Assembly: GCF_900116135.1 (NCBI RefSeq)
Contig: NZ_FOZX01000008.1
Location: 238,164 to 302,163, forward strand
From: Saccharopolyspora flava
GTDB lineage: Bacteria; Actinomycetota; Actinomycetes; Mycobacteriales; Pseudonocardiaceae
DNA length: 64,000 nt
Direction: 5' to 3'
Below are positions 15,565-24,614 of this stretch, one piece after another (position 1 is the stretch's first letter; each line of letters opens with the position of its first letter). The notes beneath the pieces were generated by a model. That model was given only the letters and a program-made list of their open reading frames with translations, searched no databases and was not told where the DNA came from. Both the position numbers and the translations under genes were made by a program.

Positions 15565-16234
15565 AGGAACGCAACCAAAACTTCAGTAGACGCGACCCAC
15601 TACGGGTACGTTTCGCAACGGACGCGACCAAGACGACCCAAGCTTTGGTAAAGGCGACCCACTACGGGTACGTTTCGAAAGGCAGGGGAAATTTCGTTTG
15701 AAATTGGCGGACCGCACAACGTGAGGGGGCTACGAAACGTAGCCAATTTCGGACGAAATTGCCCCTCCGCACCCACGCAGAGTACCCCGCGGAGCGCTCC
15801 CAAGACGACCCCGTGGGGGTCGGGACAATTTTCATGAAAACTGTCACTCCACCCACACGACGGAACCCCAAAATCCCAGCTCAACCACGTCGAGACCCTG
15901 GAGCCCCCTCCACAGAGAGACCCCGAGGGGTCGGACAGTTTTCATGAAAACTGTCACCACCCCCACGGGGTTCTTCGGGAGCGCTTCGCGGGGTCGGGTT
16001 GCTTGCGTGCGGAGTGACAATTTCTCCTGAAATTGGCTGCGTTTCGTGGTTTTCTTGCGTGGTGCGGTCTGCCAATTTCAGAAGAAATTGCCACTGCCTT
16101 GCGAAACGTATCCGTAGTGGGTCGCTTCTACCAAAGCTTGGGTCGTCTTGGTCGCGTTCCTTTCGAAACGTATCCGTAGTGGGTCGCGTCTACCAAGGCT
16201 TGGGTCGTCTTGGTCGCGTTCCTTTCGGAACGCG
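15565..16234. repeat. Long imperfect inverted repeat in a 756-bp gene-free region
   Basis: The stretch 15508-16263 has no convincing gene. Sequence in 15565-15718 returns in inverted orientation in 16060-16234, including partial tandem copies of a ~60-bp unit with CGTAGTGGGTCGC and TTGGGTCGTCTTGGTCGCGT. Inside lie four palindromes of type AATTTCnnnnGAAATT (15690-15705, 15745-15760, 16019-16034, 16074-16089) and two with TTTTCATGAAAA (15824-15845, and 15934-15955, which is a perfect 22 bp). No transposase frame is present. Confidence 0.8.
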
Positions 16235-16263
16235 TTCTGGAACTGTCCCCCGGCGGGTCGTGG

Positions 16264-16899
16264 TCAGCGGGGTTGCAACGCCGCGAGGACGGCGAGGGCG
16301 GTGCGGATGGGGTCGAGAACTAGGGGGAGGTTCGGGTCTTGGGTGGTCGTGTCTACTGCTGAGCAGCCGTTGACCACCGCTGTCACGCCGGCGTCGCGGG
16401 CGGTGAGCAGGGCTGGGCGCATCGCGGTGGCCCAGCGGTCCGGGTCGGTGATGTCCTCCACCTCCAGGTCCAGGACGTGGACCTCGTGGAACGCCGAGTC
16501 CCAGCCGTAGGCGGTGATGCGGTCGCGGAGTTCGGCCGCGATCGCCGCGTTGCGGGTGATCGCGCCGACCCGGTGCCCGGCGGCGACGGCGGCGCCCACG
16601 GTCAGGCGCAGCAGGCCGAGGGCCGGTTTCCCGCCGAGCGCGCCGCCGTCGGCGGGGACCGCGGGGTCCAGGACGCAGTCCGGGAGGACCGCGTCGCACT
16701 CCGGTGCCGCGGAAAGCGCTGCGGCGACCAGCTTCTCGGAGCGGCGGACGTCGTCGGCGGTGTTGAGCGCGCGGGGCCCGTCGGGCAGGTCGGTCAGGAC
16801 GATCTCGACGCCCGCCGGGGACAGCGAGTCGTAGCGGGCCTGGCGGCGGGCCACTTCGGCCGGACCGACGGTGATCGGGGTGACGGCGTGGACCAGCAT
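16264..16899 (-). CDS. Asp/Glu-hydantoin racemase superfamily protein
   Basis: 211 residues from ATG 16899, preceded by GAGGAGG. Probable cofactor-independent racemase or isomerase: the two catalytic cysteines of the fold are seen as AVLPDCVLDPAVPADGG (about 76) and AVVNGCSAVDTTT (about 184). Members act on aspartate, glutamate, hydantoins or maleate. It is the last gene of the leftward operon with a cyclic amidohydrolase, which favours a hydantoin-like or amino-acid-like substrate. Confidence 0.75.
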   Translation of the reverse strand: MLVHAVTPITVGPAEVARRQARYDSLSPAGVEIVLTDLPDGPRALNTADDVRRSEKLVAAALSAAPECDAVLPDCVLDPAVPADGGALGGKPALGLLRLTVGAAVAAGHRVGAITRNAAIAAELRDRITAYGWDSAFHEVHVLDLEVEDITDPDRWATAMRPALLTARDAGVTAVVNGCSAVDTTTQDPNLPLVLDPIRTALAVLAALQPR

Positions 16900-16907
16900 G
16901 TTCCTCC

Positions 16908-18254
16908 TCATCGAGCGCCCAGCGCGGAACCGAGGGCGCGCAGGGTCTTCCCCGCGTCCGGGGCGTCCGGCAGCTCCGCGACGTGGTCGCGGATGGCCGC
17001 GACGGCCGCCGGGTCGCCCAGCAGATCGCCCAGGACCCGGATGCGGTCGTCGGCGGTGAAGGGCTGGAACGCGGCGTCTCCCACCGGGTTCGGGCGTTCG
17101 GCGACGTGCCTGCCCCGGTTCGAGGTGACCGTGACGCGGACCGGGCGTTCGTCCGGCAGCCGGGCGTCGAGGTCGGCCGCCGGGCGGATCACGACGCGGT
17201 GCGCGAGATCCGCCGTGGCCGGGTCGGCCAGGGCGTCGGCGGACAGGTCGGCCGGGACGACGTGGCCCCGGCGCAGGGCGGTGGCCACCACGAACGGCAG
17301 CGAGAACATCGCGGCCAGCGGTGTCGGCCAGCTCGCGCGGTCGAGCTGCGCGCCCAGCGAGTGGATCTCCACCAGGACCTGCGCCGTTGCCTCGTCGACC
17401 TGGTCGCGCAGGGACAGGGCCGCGTCGATGGCGGCGTGGGTGAACGAGCACGAGGAGTGCTGCTTGAAGTAGCCGCCGAGCACTTCCCAGCGCTCCCCCA
17501 CCCCGTCGACGAGCGCCGCCGGGTCGAGGGTGCCGAGCAGGTCGCCGAGGGCGTGCGCGGCGATGCCCGTCGGGTGCCCGGTGCCGGTCGCGGCGAGCCG
17601 GGCGGCGACCAGACCGGATTGGTTGGCGGCGCCGATCCAGGTGTCGCGCACCGGGTTTCCGTCCAGGGCGGCCGAGAACGGCCCGGCGATCGGCATCCCG
17701 CTCGCCGCGTCGATCGCGGCCGTCGCGCCCGGCGCGTCGAGGCCCAGGACCCGGGCGCAGCCCGCCCCGGCGCCCGCGACGCCCCAGTTGCCGTGCGGAT
17801 GGGTGCCCGGGCGCAGGCTGGTGGCGCGGCCGAAGCGGGCGGCGACCTCGTAGGCCGCGAGCAGCGCGGCGCACAGCTCCGCACCCGGCGTCCCGCGCGA
17901 GGCCAGGGCCAGCACGGCCGGGAACCCGTGCGCCGCCGGGTGTCCCCCGGCCAGCCGGTGCCCGTCGTCGAGCTCCAGCCGGACCGCTGCGGTGGCGTTG
18001 AGCCACGCCGCCGCGTCCACCGCCGCGGTGCGGCCGGTGCCGAACAGCGGCGCCGGGCCGTCCGGCGCGTCCCACGCCTCGGCGAGCGCGCGCTGCGCGG
18101 GTTCGCGCGAGCCGAGCGCGGTCACCGCCAGCGCGTCGACCAGGACCGTCAGCAGCCGCTCCCGGACCTCGGCCGGGGCGTCGGACCAGCGCAGCCGGGC
18201 CACCCACTCGCCCAGCTCGCCGACCGCGCCCCGGACCGCCTCCTGCTGCTCCAC
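16908..18254 (-). CDS. MmgE/PrpD-family protein (leftward operon)
   Basis: 448 residues from GTG 18254, which has GGAGG 7 nt upstream; GTG 18260, overlapping the MFS stop, is the alternative but is only 1 nt from that GGAGG. MmgE/PrpD members are 2-methylcitrate dehydratases, cis-aconitate decarboxylases, hydantoin- or lactam-related lyases. Typical segments are LDDGHRLAGGHPAAHGFPA (about 98-116) and the C-terminal GGYFKQHSSCSFTHAAIDA. A second member is encoded at 26310, so each probably acts on a different intermediate. Confidence 0.8.
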   Translation of the reverse strand: MEQQEAVRGAVGELGEWVARLRWSDAPAEVRERLLTVLVDALAVTALGSREPAQRALAEAWDAPDGPAPLFGTGRTAAVDAAAWLNATAAVRLELDDGHRLAGGHPAAHGFPAVLALASRGTPGAELCAALLAAYEVAARFGRATSLRPGTHPHGNWGVAGAGAGCARVLGLDAPGATAAIDAASGMPIAGPFSAALDGNPVRDTWIGAANQSGLVAARLAATGTGHPTGIAAHALGDLLGTLDPAALVDGVGERWEVLGGYFKQHSSCSFTHAAIDAALSLRDQVDEATAQVLVEIHSLGAQLDRASWPTPLAAMFSLPFVVATALRRGHVVPADLSADALADPATADLAHRVVIRPAADLDARLPDERPVRVTVTSNRGRHVAERPNPVGDAAFQPFTADDRIRVLGDLLGDPAAVAAIRDHVAELPDAPDAGKTLRALGSALGAR

Positions 18255-18256
18255 CG

Positions 18257-19585
18257 TCACGCCTCCACCGCGGCGGGCGCGGTGCTGGAGGTCGCGGTGC
18301 GCTCGCGCGGCACCAGCAGCATCAGCAGCGCACCGACCACGGCCAGACCGGCCATGACGACGAAACCGCTGGTGAAGCTGCCCGTGCTGGACACGATGAA
18401 GCCCATGACCGACGGCGCCACGATCCCGGCGGCGGCGAAGGCCGCGTCGGCGAACCCGGCCGCGCTGCCCGGCTGGTCCGGGGCCGCGTCGATCGAGGCC
18501 ACCCACCAGATCCCGCCGGTGATGAAGCCGAAGCCCACACCCGCCGAGATCGAGATCAGCGCGACCGTCAGGGTCGGGGCGATCGCCAGCGGCACCAGCG
18601 AACAGCCCGCCAGCAGCAGCGCCACGCCCATCACCGCGAACCGGCTGCGGATCTTCGGGCTGCGCCGGTAGACGCGGTCCACGACCACGCCGCCGACCAG
18701 CGCACCGACGATGCCGCACGCCCACGGGGCGATCGAGAACGCGCCCGCCTGCTTCACGCTGAGCCCGTAGGCACCGGACAGGAACGACGGCAGCCAGTAC
18801 ATGAAGCCCCAGAACATGAAGCCCCACGCGAAGTAGCCGCCCGCGACGACCCACAGGTTCCGGTTGGTCAGCAGCGGACGCCACCGCACCTTCGCCCGGC
18901 CGCCGGTGGCCTCGGTCTCCTGGTCGGCGGCGATGAGCGCGCGCTCGGCGTCGTCGAGCCGCGGCGACTCGTCCGGCAGGTCGCGCAGCAGCCACATCGC
19001 CAGGACCGCCCACACCACGCCGAGGATCGCCAGCGTCCAGAACATGCCCTGCCAGCCGACGAGGTCCATCAGGCGGGTCAGCAGCGGGCCGGAGATCAGC
19101 AGGCTGCCCGAGACCGCGACGCCGCCGCACAGCGCCAGCGCCACCCCGCGTTCGCGGATCGGCAGCCAGCGGCTCACCGTCCGGGTCGCGGCCGGGAACG
19201 CCGGCGACTCGCCGACGCCGAGCAGCAGCCGGATCACCAGCAGGCCCGCGAACGAGCCCGCGACCGGGATCAGCGCCGTGGTGATCGAGAACAGCGCGAC
19301 GGCGGTCAGCAGCACCCGCTGGCAGCCGAAGCGGTCCACCAGCGGCCCGGACAGGAACGCCGCGACCATGTAGCCGACGGAGAAGACCGAGCTGATGATC
19401 CCGTACTGGGCGGTGGTGATGCCGAACGCCTGCTCCAGCGGTTCGACCGCGTAGGACACCGCGCTGCGGTCGATGTAGTTGATGACGATGAGGCTGACGA
19501 TCAGCCCCAGGGTCACGAAGCGGAACCGTGTTCTCATGGTGGGTTTCCTCGCGTCCGGACTGGTTTCACGGGTGAGGTCGCTCAT
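18257..19585 (-). CDS. MFS transporter (anion:cation symporter-like)
   Basis: 442 residues with 12 predicted membrane segments. NYIDRSAVSYAV in helix 1, VDRFGCQRVLL after helix 2 and GVGESPAFPAATRTVSRWLP in helix 4-5 are marks of the ACS family, which imports organic acids such as hexuronates, galactonate and phthalate with protons. It overlaps the amidohydrolase by 4 bp. The probable role is uptake of the substrate of this cluster. Confidence 0.85.
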   Translation of the reverse strand: MSDLTRETSPDARKPTMRTRFRFVTLGLIVSLIVINYIDRSAVSYAVEPLEQAFGITTAQYGIISSVFSVGYMVAAFLSGPLVDRFGCQRVLLTAVALFSITTALIPVAGSFAGLLVIRLLLGVGESPAFPAATRTVSRWLPIRERGVALALCGGVAVSGSLLISGPLLTRLMDLVGWQGMFWTLAILGVVWAVLAMWLLRDLPDESPRLDDAERALIAADQETEATGGRAKVRWRPLLTNRNLWVVAGGYFAWGFMFWGFMYWLPSFLSGAYGLSVKQAGAFSIAPWACGIVGALVGGVVVDRVYRRSPKIRSRFAVMGVALLLAGCSLVPLAIAPTLTVALISISAGVGFGFITGGIWWVASIDAAPDQPGSAAGFADAAFAAAGIVAPSVMGFIVSSTGSFTSGFVVMAGLAVVGALLMLLVPRERTATSSTAPAAVEA

Positions 19586-21051
19586 CGGCGGCCCGTCGGC
19601 CGGTGCAGGTAGCTGCCGCGCGGCTCGCCCAGGACCTGGCCCTGGTCGAAGATCCGCTGCCCGCGCAGGAACGTGGTCTCCACGGTCGCGCCGATCTCCA
19701 TGCCGCGGAACGGCGTGTACTCCTGGGTGGATTCGGAGTCGGCCGGGTCGACCACGAACGAGCGGTCCGGGTCGACCAGGGCGATGTCGGCGTCGAACCC
19801 GGGCGCGATGTCGCCCTTGGTGGGCAGGCCGAGGCGCCGGGCGGGGTTGGTGGAGGTGAGCTCGGCGACGGCCGACATCGACAGGCCGCGCTTGCGGCCC
19901 TCGCCGACCAGGCCCGGCAGCAGGTACTCAGTGCCGCCGAACCCGGACTTGGCGGCGAACACGTCGTCGTGGTCCTCGCCGAACTTGCGCTCCTCGCGGC
20001 AGCAGGCGTGGTCGGAGACGACCCAGCTGACGTCCCCGGCGAGCAGGTGCTCCCACAGCTTCTCGACGTCGGCCCTGGGGCGCAGCGGCGGGTTGACCTT
20101 GCCGCCGACGCCGTCGGCGGTGGTGACGTCGGCGAGCAGGTGGCCGATGGTGACCTCGCGCCGGAAGTCGACGTGCGGGAAGGTCTTGGCCATCAGCATC
20201 GCCGCCTCCATCGCCTTGCCCGACGACAGGTGCAGCAGGTTGATGGTCGGCAGGCCGGTCTCGTGCGCGAGGTAGGAGGCGATGGTGACCGCCAGGCCCT
20301 CGGAGTGCGGCGGGCGCGAGGCGCTGTAGGCCTCCAGGCCGGACAGCTCGCCCTCCTCCTCGACCAGCCGCGTGTAGGCGGTCATGATCTCGGCGGTCTC
20401 GCAGTGCAGCGACAGCGAGATCTGGTCGGCGATGTCCGGGTTGGCCTCGCGGGCGGCCTGGATGCCGCGCATGACGAACTCGAAGTGGGCGATGTCGTAG
20501 CGCTCGCCCTCGGGGATCATCAGGAAGTCGCTCTGGTCGGTGGAGCGGCCGTGCAGCCCGTGGCTGCCGTAGAACATGAAGATCTTGAACGAGGTCACGC
20601 CGTGGTCGCGCACCAGCGAGGGGATCTCGTCGATGTGCGAGGCCTGCATGGGCGCGAGGTGGAAGGCGTAGTCCACGTAGGACCGTCCCTCGGCCGCGCC
20701 GAGCACCTCCGGGAACACCTCGGAGTAGGGGCCGCCGCGGTTGAGGTAGTACTGGCCGGTGCGCATGTAGGTCAGCGAGGTCGTCACGCCGCCCTGCGCG
20801 CACGCCCGGCTCTCGGTCTCGGTGTCGTCGGACAGCGGGTTGTAGATGCCCCAGTGCTGGTGGGCGTCGACGACGCCGGGGAAGGCGAGCCTGCCGCGTC
20901 CCTCGTGGACGGTCGTGCCCTCCGGAACGTCCAGCCCCGCACCGACTTCGGTGATGACGCCGCCGGTGACGGCGATGTCGGCGGCGACGGGCTCCGCACC
21001 GCCGGGGCGGACGACGCGGACGTCGCGGATGATCAGATCGGGCTTGCTCAT
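19582..21051 (-). CDS. Dihydropyrimidinase/hydantoinase-like cyclic amidohydrolase
   Basis: 489 residues. Binuclear-metal amidohydrolase that opens cyclic amides. VDAHQHWG (about 62-69) stands where HxH is usual, so the first His is replaced by Gln-adjacent spacing (HQH) as in allantoinase-like enzymes; SFKIFMFYG carries the Lys that is carbamylated; SLHCET, HLSSG and VSDHACC give the remaining His and Asp ligands. Starts at ATG 21051 and overlaps its neighbours by 4 bp on both sides. The substrate is unknown. Confidence 0.85.
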   Translation of the reverse strand: MSKPDLIIRDVRVVRPGGAEPVAADIAVTGGVITEVGAGLDVPEGTTVHEGRGRLAFPGVVDAHQHWGIYNPLSDDTETESRACAQGGVTTSLTYMRTGQYYLNRGGPYSEVFPEVLGAAEGRSYVDYAFHLAPMQASHIDEIPSLVRDHGVTSFKIFMFYGSHGLHGRSTDQSDFLMIPEGERYDIAHFEFVMRGIQAAREANPDIADQISLSLHCETAEIMTAYTRLVEEEGELSGLEAYSASRPPHSEGLAVTIASYLAHETGLPTINLLHLSSGKAMEAAMLMAKTFPHVDFRREVTIGHLLADVTTADGVGGKVNPPLRPRADVEKLWEHLLAGDVSWVVSDHACCREERKFGEDHDDVFAAKSGFGGTEYLLPGLVGEGRKRGLSMSAVAELTSTNPARRLGLPTKGDIAPGFDADIALVDPDRSFVVDPADSESTQEYTPFRGMEIGATVETTFLRGQRIFDQGQVLGEPRGSYLHRPTGRR

Positions 21052-22430
21052 CGGGCACCTTCCGGAGTTGGGGTGGCGGACAGCGACCGGGCGAGGTGCC
21101 CGGCGGCGAGGTAGGAGAGGCCCAGCGCGGGGAGCAGGCCGTTGCCTGCCAGGTAGCCGGCCGCGCCGTGGCCGGAGATGCCGGCGGCGGCGCCACCGGC
21201 GGCGTAGAGGCCGGGGATCGGGTCGCCGGTGGTGTCGAGGACGCGGGCGTGCTCGTCGACCAGCAGCCCGCCCTGGGTGTGGAACAGCGCCGGGATGATC
21301 TCCACGGCGCGGAACGGCGCGCGCAGCGGTGTCGCGGTCGTGCGGCCGAACCGGTCGGCCTCCCCCGCTTCCACCTGCGCCAACGCGGCGATCTCGGCTT
21401 CCAGCGGCGCGGCGGGCACGCCGATGGCCGCCGCGAGTTCGGGCAGCGAGTCCGCGCTGCGCACCGCGCCCGCGGCGAGGACGTCCTGGTAGTCGCCGAA
21501 GGCGCGGCACAGGCCGTCGATGCGCTCGTCGAACACCAGCCAGCCGCGTCCGCCCGGCCGGGCCGCGAGGGTGGCGGCGTACTCGGAGTAGCCGGTGGTC
21601 TCGTCGCCGAAGCGCTCGCCACCGGAGTCGACGACGGCGCCGCCGTGCATCACCGCCGTCCAGGTCACCAGGGTCTGCGCGGACGCCGACAGGGCGGCGT
21701 GGCCCTGGTAGGCGTCGAGGAACCCGGTGGCCGCGCCGAGGTCGGCACCGATGCGCAGCGCGTCACCCCGGGAGTGCTCGCCGCCGTGGTAGTGCGCGCC
21801 CGCGATCTCGGGCAGGTGCTGCGCGACCAGCTCGCGGTCGGCGCCGTAACCGTTGGTGGCCAGCAGGACCGCGCGGGCGCTGATCTCCTCGCGCCCGCCG
21901 TCGGGGGTCTCGACCACGGCGATCCGGCCGCCGTCGCGCGCGTCCACGCCGGTCAGCCGCGCGGGAACCATCAGGTCGATGCGCTCGCTGCGCTCCACCG
22001 CCTCCAGCAGGTGGCGCAGCAGCGAGGAGCCGTGCCTGCCGGGCACGCTGTGCACCCGGGGCGCGGAGTGCCCGGGGTAGCCGAAGTCGGTGGGCAGCTC
22101 GATCGGCATCCCGACGTGGTCGGCGAGCCATTCCACGAGTTCGGCCCCGGCGTGGGCCAGCGCGGCGGCGATCCGCGGGTCGGCGGTGCCGCCGGTCTTG
22201 CGCGCGATGTCGGCGATGAACCGCTCCGGGGAGTCCTCGATCCCCGCCTGAGCCTGAAAACGCGATCCGGGCCCGGGAATCATCGCGGTCGACATCGAGG
22301 TGTTGTTGCCGCGCCGGAAGTTCGGATCGGAGTCCACCACGAGCACGTCGAGCCCCAGCTCGGCTGCGCGGATCGCGGCGGTCAGGCCGCCACCGGCGCC
22401 CGCGACCACCAGGTCCACGTCGAACGTCAT
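21048..22430 (-). CDS. FAD-dependent oxidoreductase (fumarate reductase/KstD-like flavoprotein)
   Basis: 460 residues. The N-terminal dinucleotide-binding site is VVAGAGGGLTAAIRAAELG (about 8-26); the C-terminal FAD site is GLYAAGGAAAGISGHG. The fold is shared by fumarate reductase, 3-ketosteroid dehydrogenase and urocanate reductase; it oxidises or reduces C=C bonds. First gene of the leftward operon, preceded by GAGGAACG. No haem or signal sequence is seen, so it is cytoplasmic. Confidence 0.82.
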   Translation of the reverse strand: MTFDVDLVVAGAGGGLTAAIRAAELGLDVLVVDSDPNFRRGNNTSMSTAMIPGPGSRFQAQAGIEDSPERFIADIARKTGGTADPRIAAALAHAGAELVEWLADHVGMPIELPTDFGYPGHSAPRVHSVPGRHGSSLLRHLLEAVERSERIDLMVPARLTGVDARDGGRIAVVETPDGGREEISARAVLLATNGYGADRELVAQHLPEIAGAHYHGGEHSRGDALRIGADLGAATGFLDAYQGHAALSASAQTLVTWTAVMHGGAVVDSGGERFGDETTGYSEYAATLAARPGGRGWLVFDERIDGLCRAFGDYQDVLAAGAVRSADSLPELAAAIGVPAAPLEAEIAALAQVEAGEADRFGRTTATPLRAPFRAVEIIPALFHTQGGLLVDEHARVLDTTGDPIPGLYAAGGAAAGISGHGAAGYLAGNGLLPALGLSYLAAGHLARSLSATPTPEGAR

Positions 22431-22460
22431 CGTTCCTCCTCATCCCGACCGACGGATGCC

Positions 22461-22477
22461 GTTCCGCTGAGAGAAAC
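22461..22477. promoter_or_regulatory. Candidate IclR operator, site 1
   Basis: GTTCCGCTGAGAGAAAC is an imperfect inverted repeat with 7-bp arms and a 3-bp centre. It lies in the leader of the leftward operon. The same layout recurs at 22583-22599. Candidate binding site for the adjacent IclR protein, inferred from position and symmetry only. Confidence 0.4.
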
Positions 22478-22504
22478 AGGCGTCCCGGCCGTTCGGTGAG
22501 GTCG

Positions 22505-22533
22505 ATAACACCAGGCAGCCTGGATAAGTGCAA
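22505..22533 (-). promoter_or_regulatory. Predicted promoter of the leftward operon
   Basis: On the minus strand, TTGCAC (22533-22528) and TGTTAT (22510-22505) are separated by 17 bp, a good sigma-70-type match for this GC-rich genome. It is back to back with the predicted IclR promoter. Confidence 0.45.
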
Positions 22534-22552
22534 GAGTCGCGATGTAAATTCC

Positions 22553-22581
22553 TTGACACGAACGACGATCCCCAACATTCT
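22553..22581 (+). promoter_or_regulatory. Predicted promoter of the rightward operon
   Basis: A perfect TTGACA (22553-22558) is followed after 17 bp by CATTCT (22576-22581), a weak -10. The region is unusually AT-rich for the window. The candidate operator at 22583 covers the expected transcription start. Confidence 0.45.
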
Positions 22582-22582
22582 T

Positions 22583-22599
22583 GTTCCGTCCAGCGGTAC
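22583..22599. promoter_or_regulatory. Candidate IclR operator, site 2
   Basis: GTTCCGTCCAGCGGTAC has the same arm length, spacing and left half-site (GTTCCG) as site 1. It sits immediately after the predicted -10 of the rightward promoter, where a bound repressor would block initiation. Confidence 0.4.
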
Positions 22600-22623
22600 G
22601 TATCTGACGACGAGGAGAATCGC

Positions 22624-23421
22624 GTGGCGGAGTCGAGCGGCGGCACCGGAGCCACCGAACGGGTGGCCGACGTCCTGCTGTTGTTCACCGACGGACCACC
22701 CACTCTCGGCGTCAGCCAGGTGGCCCGCGAACTGGACCTGTCCAAGGCCGTCGTGCACCGCATCCTGCAGTCGCTGACCAGCAGGAACCTCATCGCCTAC
22801 GACCCGGAGACCCGCGAGTACCGGCTCGGGCCCGCCGCCGCGGCGCTGGGCAGCCGGGCGCTGCGCGACTCCGACCTGCGCGCGGCGGCCCTGCCGTTCC
22901 TGGCCGAGCTGCGCGACAAGCTGCACGAGACCGTCACCATCAGCGCCAAGGTGCACGGCGGCCGCGTCTACCTCGACCAGGTCGTCGGCACCCACGAGAT
23001 CACCATGTCGGTCGAGCTCGGCAAGCGGTTCCCGCTGCACGCGGGCTCCTCCGGCAAGTGCGTGCTCGCCCACTGCGACCCCGACGAGATCGACCGGCTG
23101 CTCTCCGGCGACCTCCTCGCGCTCACCCCCAACACCCCGACCGACCCGGACGAGCTGCGCGCCGAGCTCGCCCGCATCCGCGAGCGCGGCTACGCGGCCT
23201 CCGCCGGTGAGCGCCAGGGCGACGCCGGCTCGGTCGCGGTGGCCGTGTTCGGCCCGGTCGGCGTCGTCGGCGCGGTGTCGGTGTGCGGCCCGCGCTTCCG
23301 CGTGACCGAGGAGTTCGTCGCCGCCACCGCCCCGCAGCTGATCGAGACCGCCGACCGGATCACCGCTCGACTCGGCGGCACCGCACCCGCGCGGGCCGCC
23401 ACCACCGGAAGGACGACATGA
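22624..23421 (+). CDS. IclR-family transcriptional regulator
   Basis: 265 residues from GTG 22624, with GAGGAG 6 nt upstream. An N-terminal winged helix-turn-helix (about 12-70; LGVSQVARELDLSKAVVHRIL, counted across helices) is followed by the IclR effector-binding domain with SVELGKRFPLHAGSSGKCVLA and the C-terminal GDAGSVAVAVFG. First gene of the rightward operon and the natural regulator of both divergent operons. Effector unknown, probably a pathway intermediate. Confidence 0.88.
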   Translation: MAESSGGTGATERVADVLLLFTDGPPTLGVSQVARELDLSKAVVHRILQSLTSRNLIAYDPETREYRLGPAAAALGSRALRDSDLRAAALPFLAELRDKLHETVTISAKVHGGRVYLDQVVGTHEITMSVELGKRFPLHAGSSGKCVLAHCDPDEIDRLLSGDLLALTPNTPTDPDELRAELARIRERGYAASAGERQGDAGSVAVAVFGPVGVVGAVSVCGPRFRVTEEFVAATAPQLIETADRITARLGGTAPARAATTGRTT

Positions 23422-24614
23422 GCCACGACCACCCGGCCGCGCTGGGGGGCCTGAAGGTCCTCGACGCCTCCACCCTGTTCGCCGGCCCGCTGGCCGCCAC
23501 GCTGCTCGGCGACCACGGCGCCGACGTCATCAAGATCGAGCACCCGCGCGGCGACCCCGCCCGCACCCACGGCGCCCAGAAGGACGGCGTCGGCCTCTGG
23601 TGGAAGATGCTGGCCCGCAACAAGCGCGCCATCACCCTGGTGCTGTCCACCCCGCGCGGACGGGAGCTGTTCCTCGACCTCGCCGCCGACGCCGACGTGG
23701 TCATCGAGAACTTCCGGCCCGGAACCCTGGAGCGCTGGGGACTCGGCTGGGAGGAGCTGTCGGCCCGCAACCCCCGCCTGGTGCTGGCGCGGGTCACCGG
23801 CTTCGGCCAGACCGGGCCGTACTCCAGCCGCCCCGGGTTCGGGACGCTGGCCGAGGCGATGAGCGGGTTCGCCGCCATGACCGGCGAACCCGACGGCCCG
23901 CCCACCCTGCCGCCGTTCGGACTCGCCGACGGCGTGGCCGCGCTGACCACCGCGTTCGCCATCATGACCGCGCTGCGCGCCCGCGAGACCACCGGCCGCG
24001 GGCAGGTCGTGGACACCGCGATCATCGAACCGCTGCTGCACCTGCTCGGCCCCGGCCTCATCGCCTACGACCAGCTCGGCGTGCTGCAGCCGCGCACCGG
24101 CAACCGCTCCACCAACAACGCGCCGCGCAACACCTACCAGTGCGCCGACGGCCAGTGGGTGGCCGTGTCCACCAGCGCCCACTCCATCGCCGAGCGCGTG
24201 ATGCGGCTGGTCGGGGCGCCCGAGCTGATCGACGAGCCCTGGTTCGCCAGCGGCGCGAGCCGGGCCGAGCACGTCGAGGAGCTCGACGCCGCCGTCGGTT
24301 CCTGGATCGCCGCCCGCAACCGCGACGAGGTCGTCGCGGCCTTCGAGAAGGCCGAAGCCGCCGTCGCTCCGATCTACACCGCCGCCGACGTGCTCGCCGA
24401 CCCGCACTTCAACGCCCTCGGCAGCATCCTGACCCTCGACGACGAGGAGCTGGGGCCGGTCCGGTTCCAGAACACCCCGTTCCGGCTGTCGGACACGCCC
24501 AGCGAGGTGCGCACCACCGGGCCGCGGCTGGGCGCGCACACCGCCGAGGTCCTCGGCGAGCTCGGGGTCGACGCCGAGGAGCTGGAAAGCCTTCGCGCGC
24601 AGGGGGTTCTGTGA
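23418..24614 (+). CDS. CaiB/BaiF-family (class III) CoA-transferase
   Basis: 398 residues. Moves CoA between carboxylates through an enzyme-bound Asp. Family segments are LKVLDASTLFAGPLAATLLGD (across about 12-32), GADVIKIEHPRGDPAR, ENFRPGTLERWGLG and GRGQVVDTAIIEP, which carries the catalytic Asp (about residue 199). Overlaps both neighbours by 4 bp. The likely role is activation of the acid formed after ring opening to its CoA thioester, ahead of the aldolase encoded next. Confidence 0.88.
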   Translation: MSHDHPAALGGLKVLDASTLFAGPLAATLLGDHGADVIKIEHPRGDPARTHGAQKDGVGLWWKMLARNKRAITLVLSTPRGRELFLDLAADADVVIENFRPGTLERWGLGWEELSARNPRLVLARVTGFGQTGPYSSRPGFGTLAEAMSGFAAMTGEPDGPPTLPPFGLADGVAALTTAFAIMTALRARETTGRGQVVDTAIIEPLLHLLGPGLIAYDQLGVLQPRTGNRSTNNAPRNTYQCADGQWVAVSTSAHSIAERVMRLVGAPELIDEPWFASGASRAEHVEELDAAVGSWIAARNRDEVVAAFEKAEAAVAPIYTAADVLADPHFNALGSILTLDDEELGPVRFQNTPFRLSDTPSEVRTTGPRLGAHTAEVLGELGVDAEELESLRAQGVL

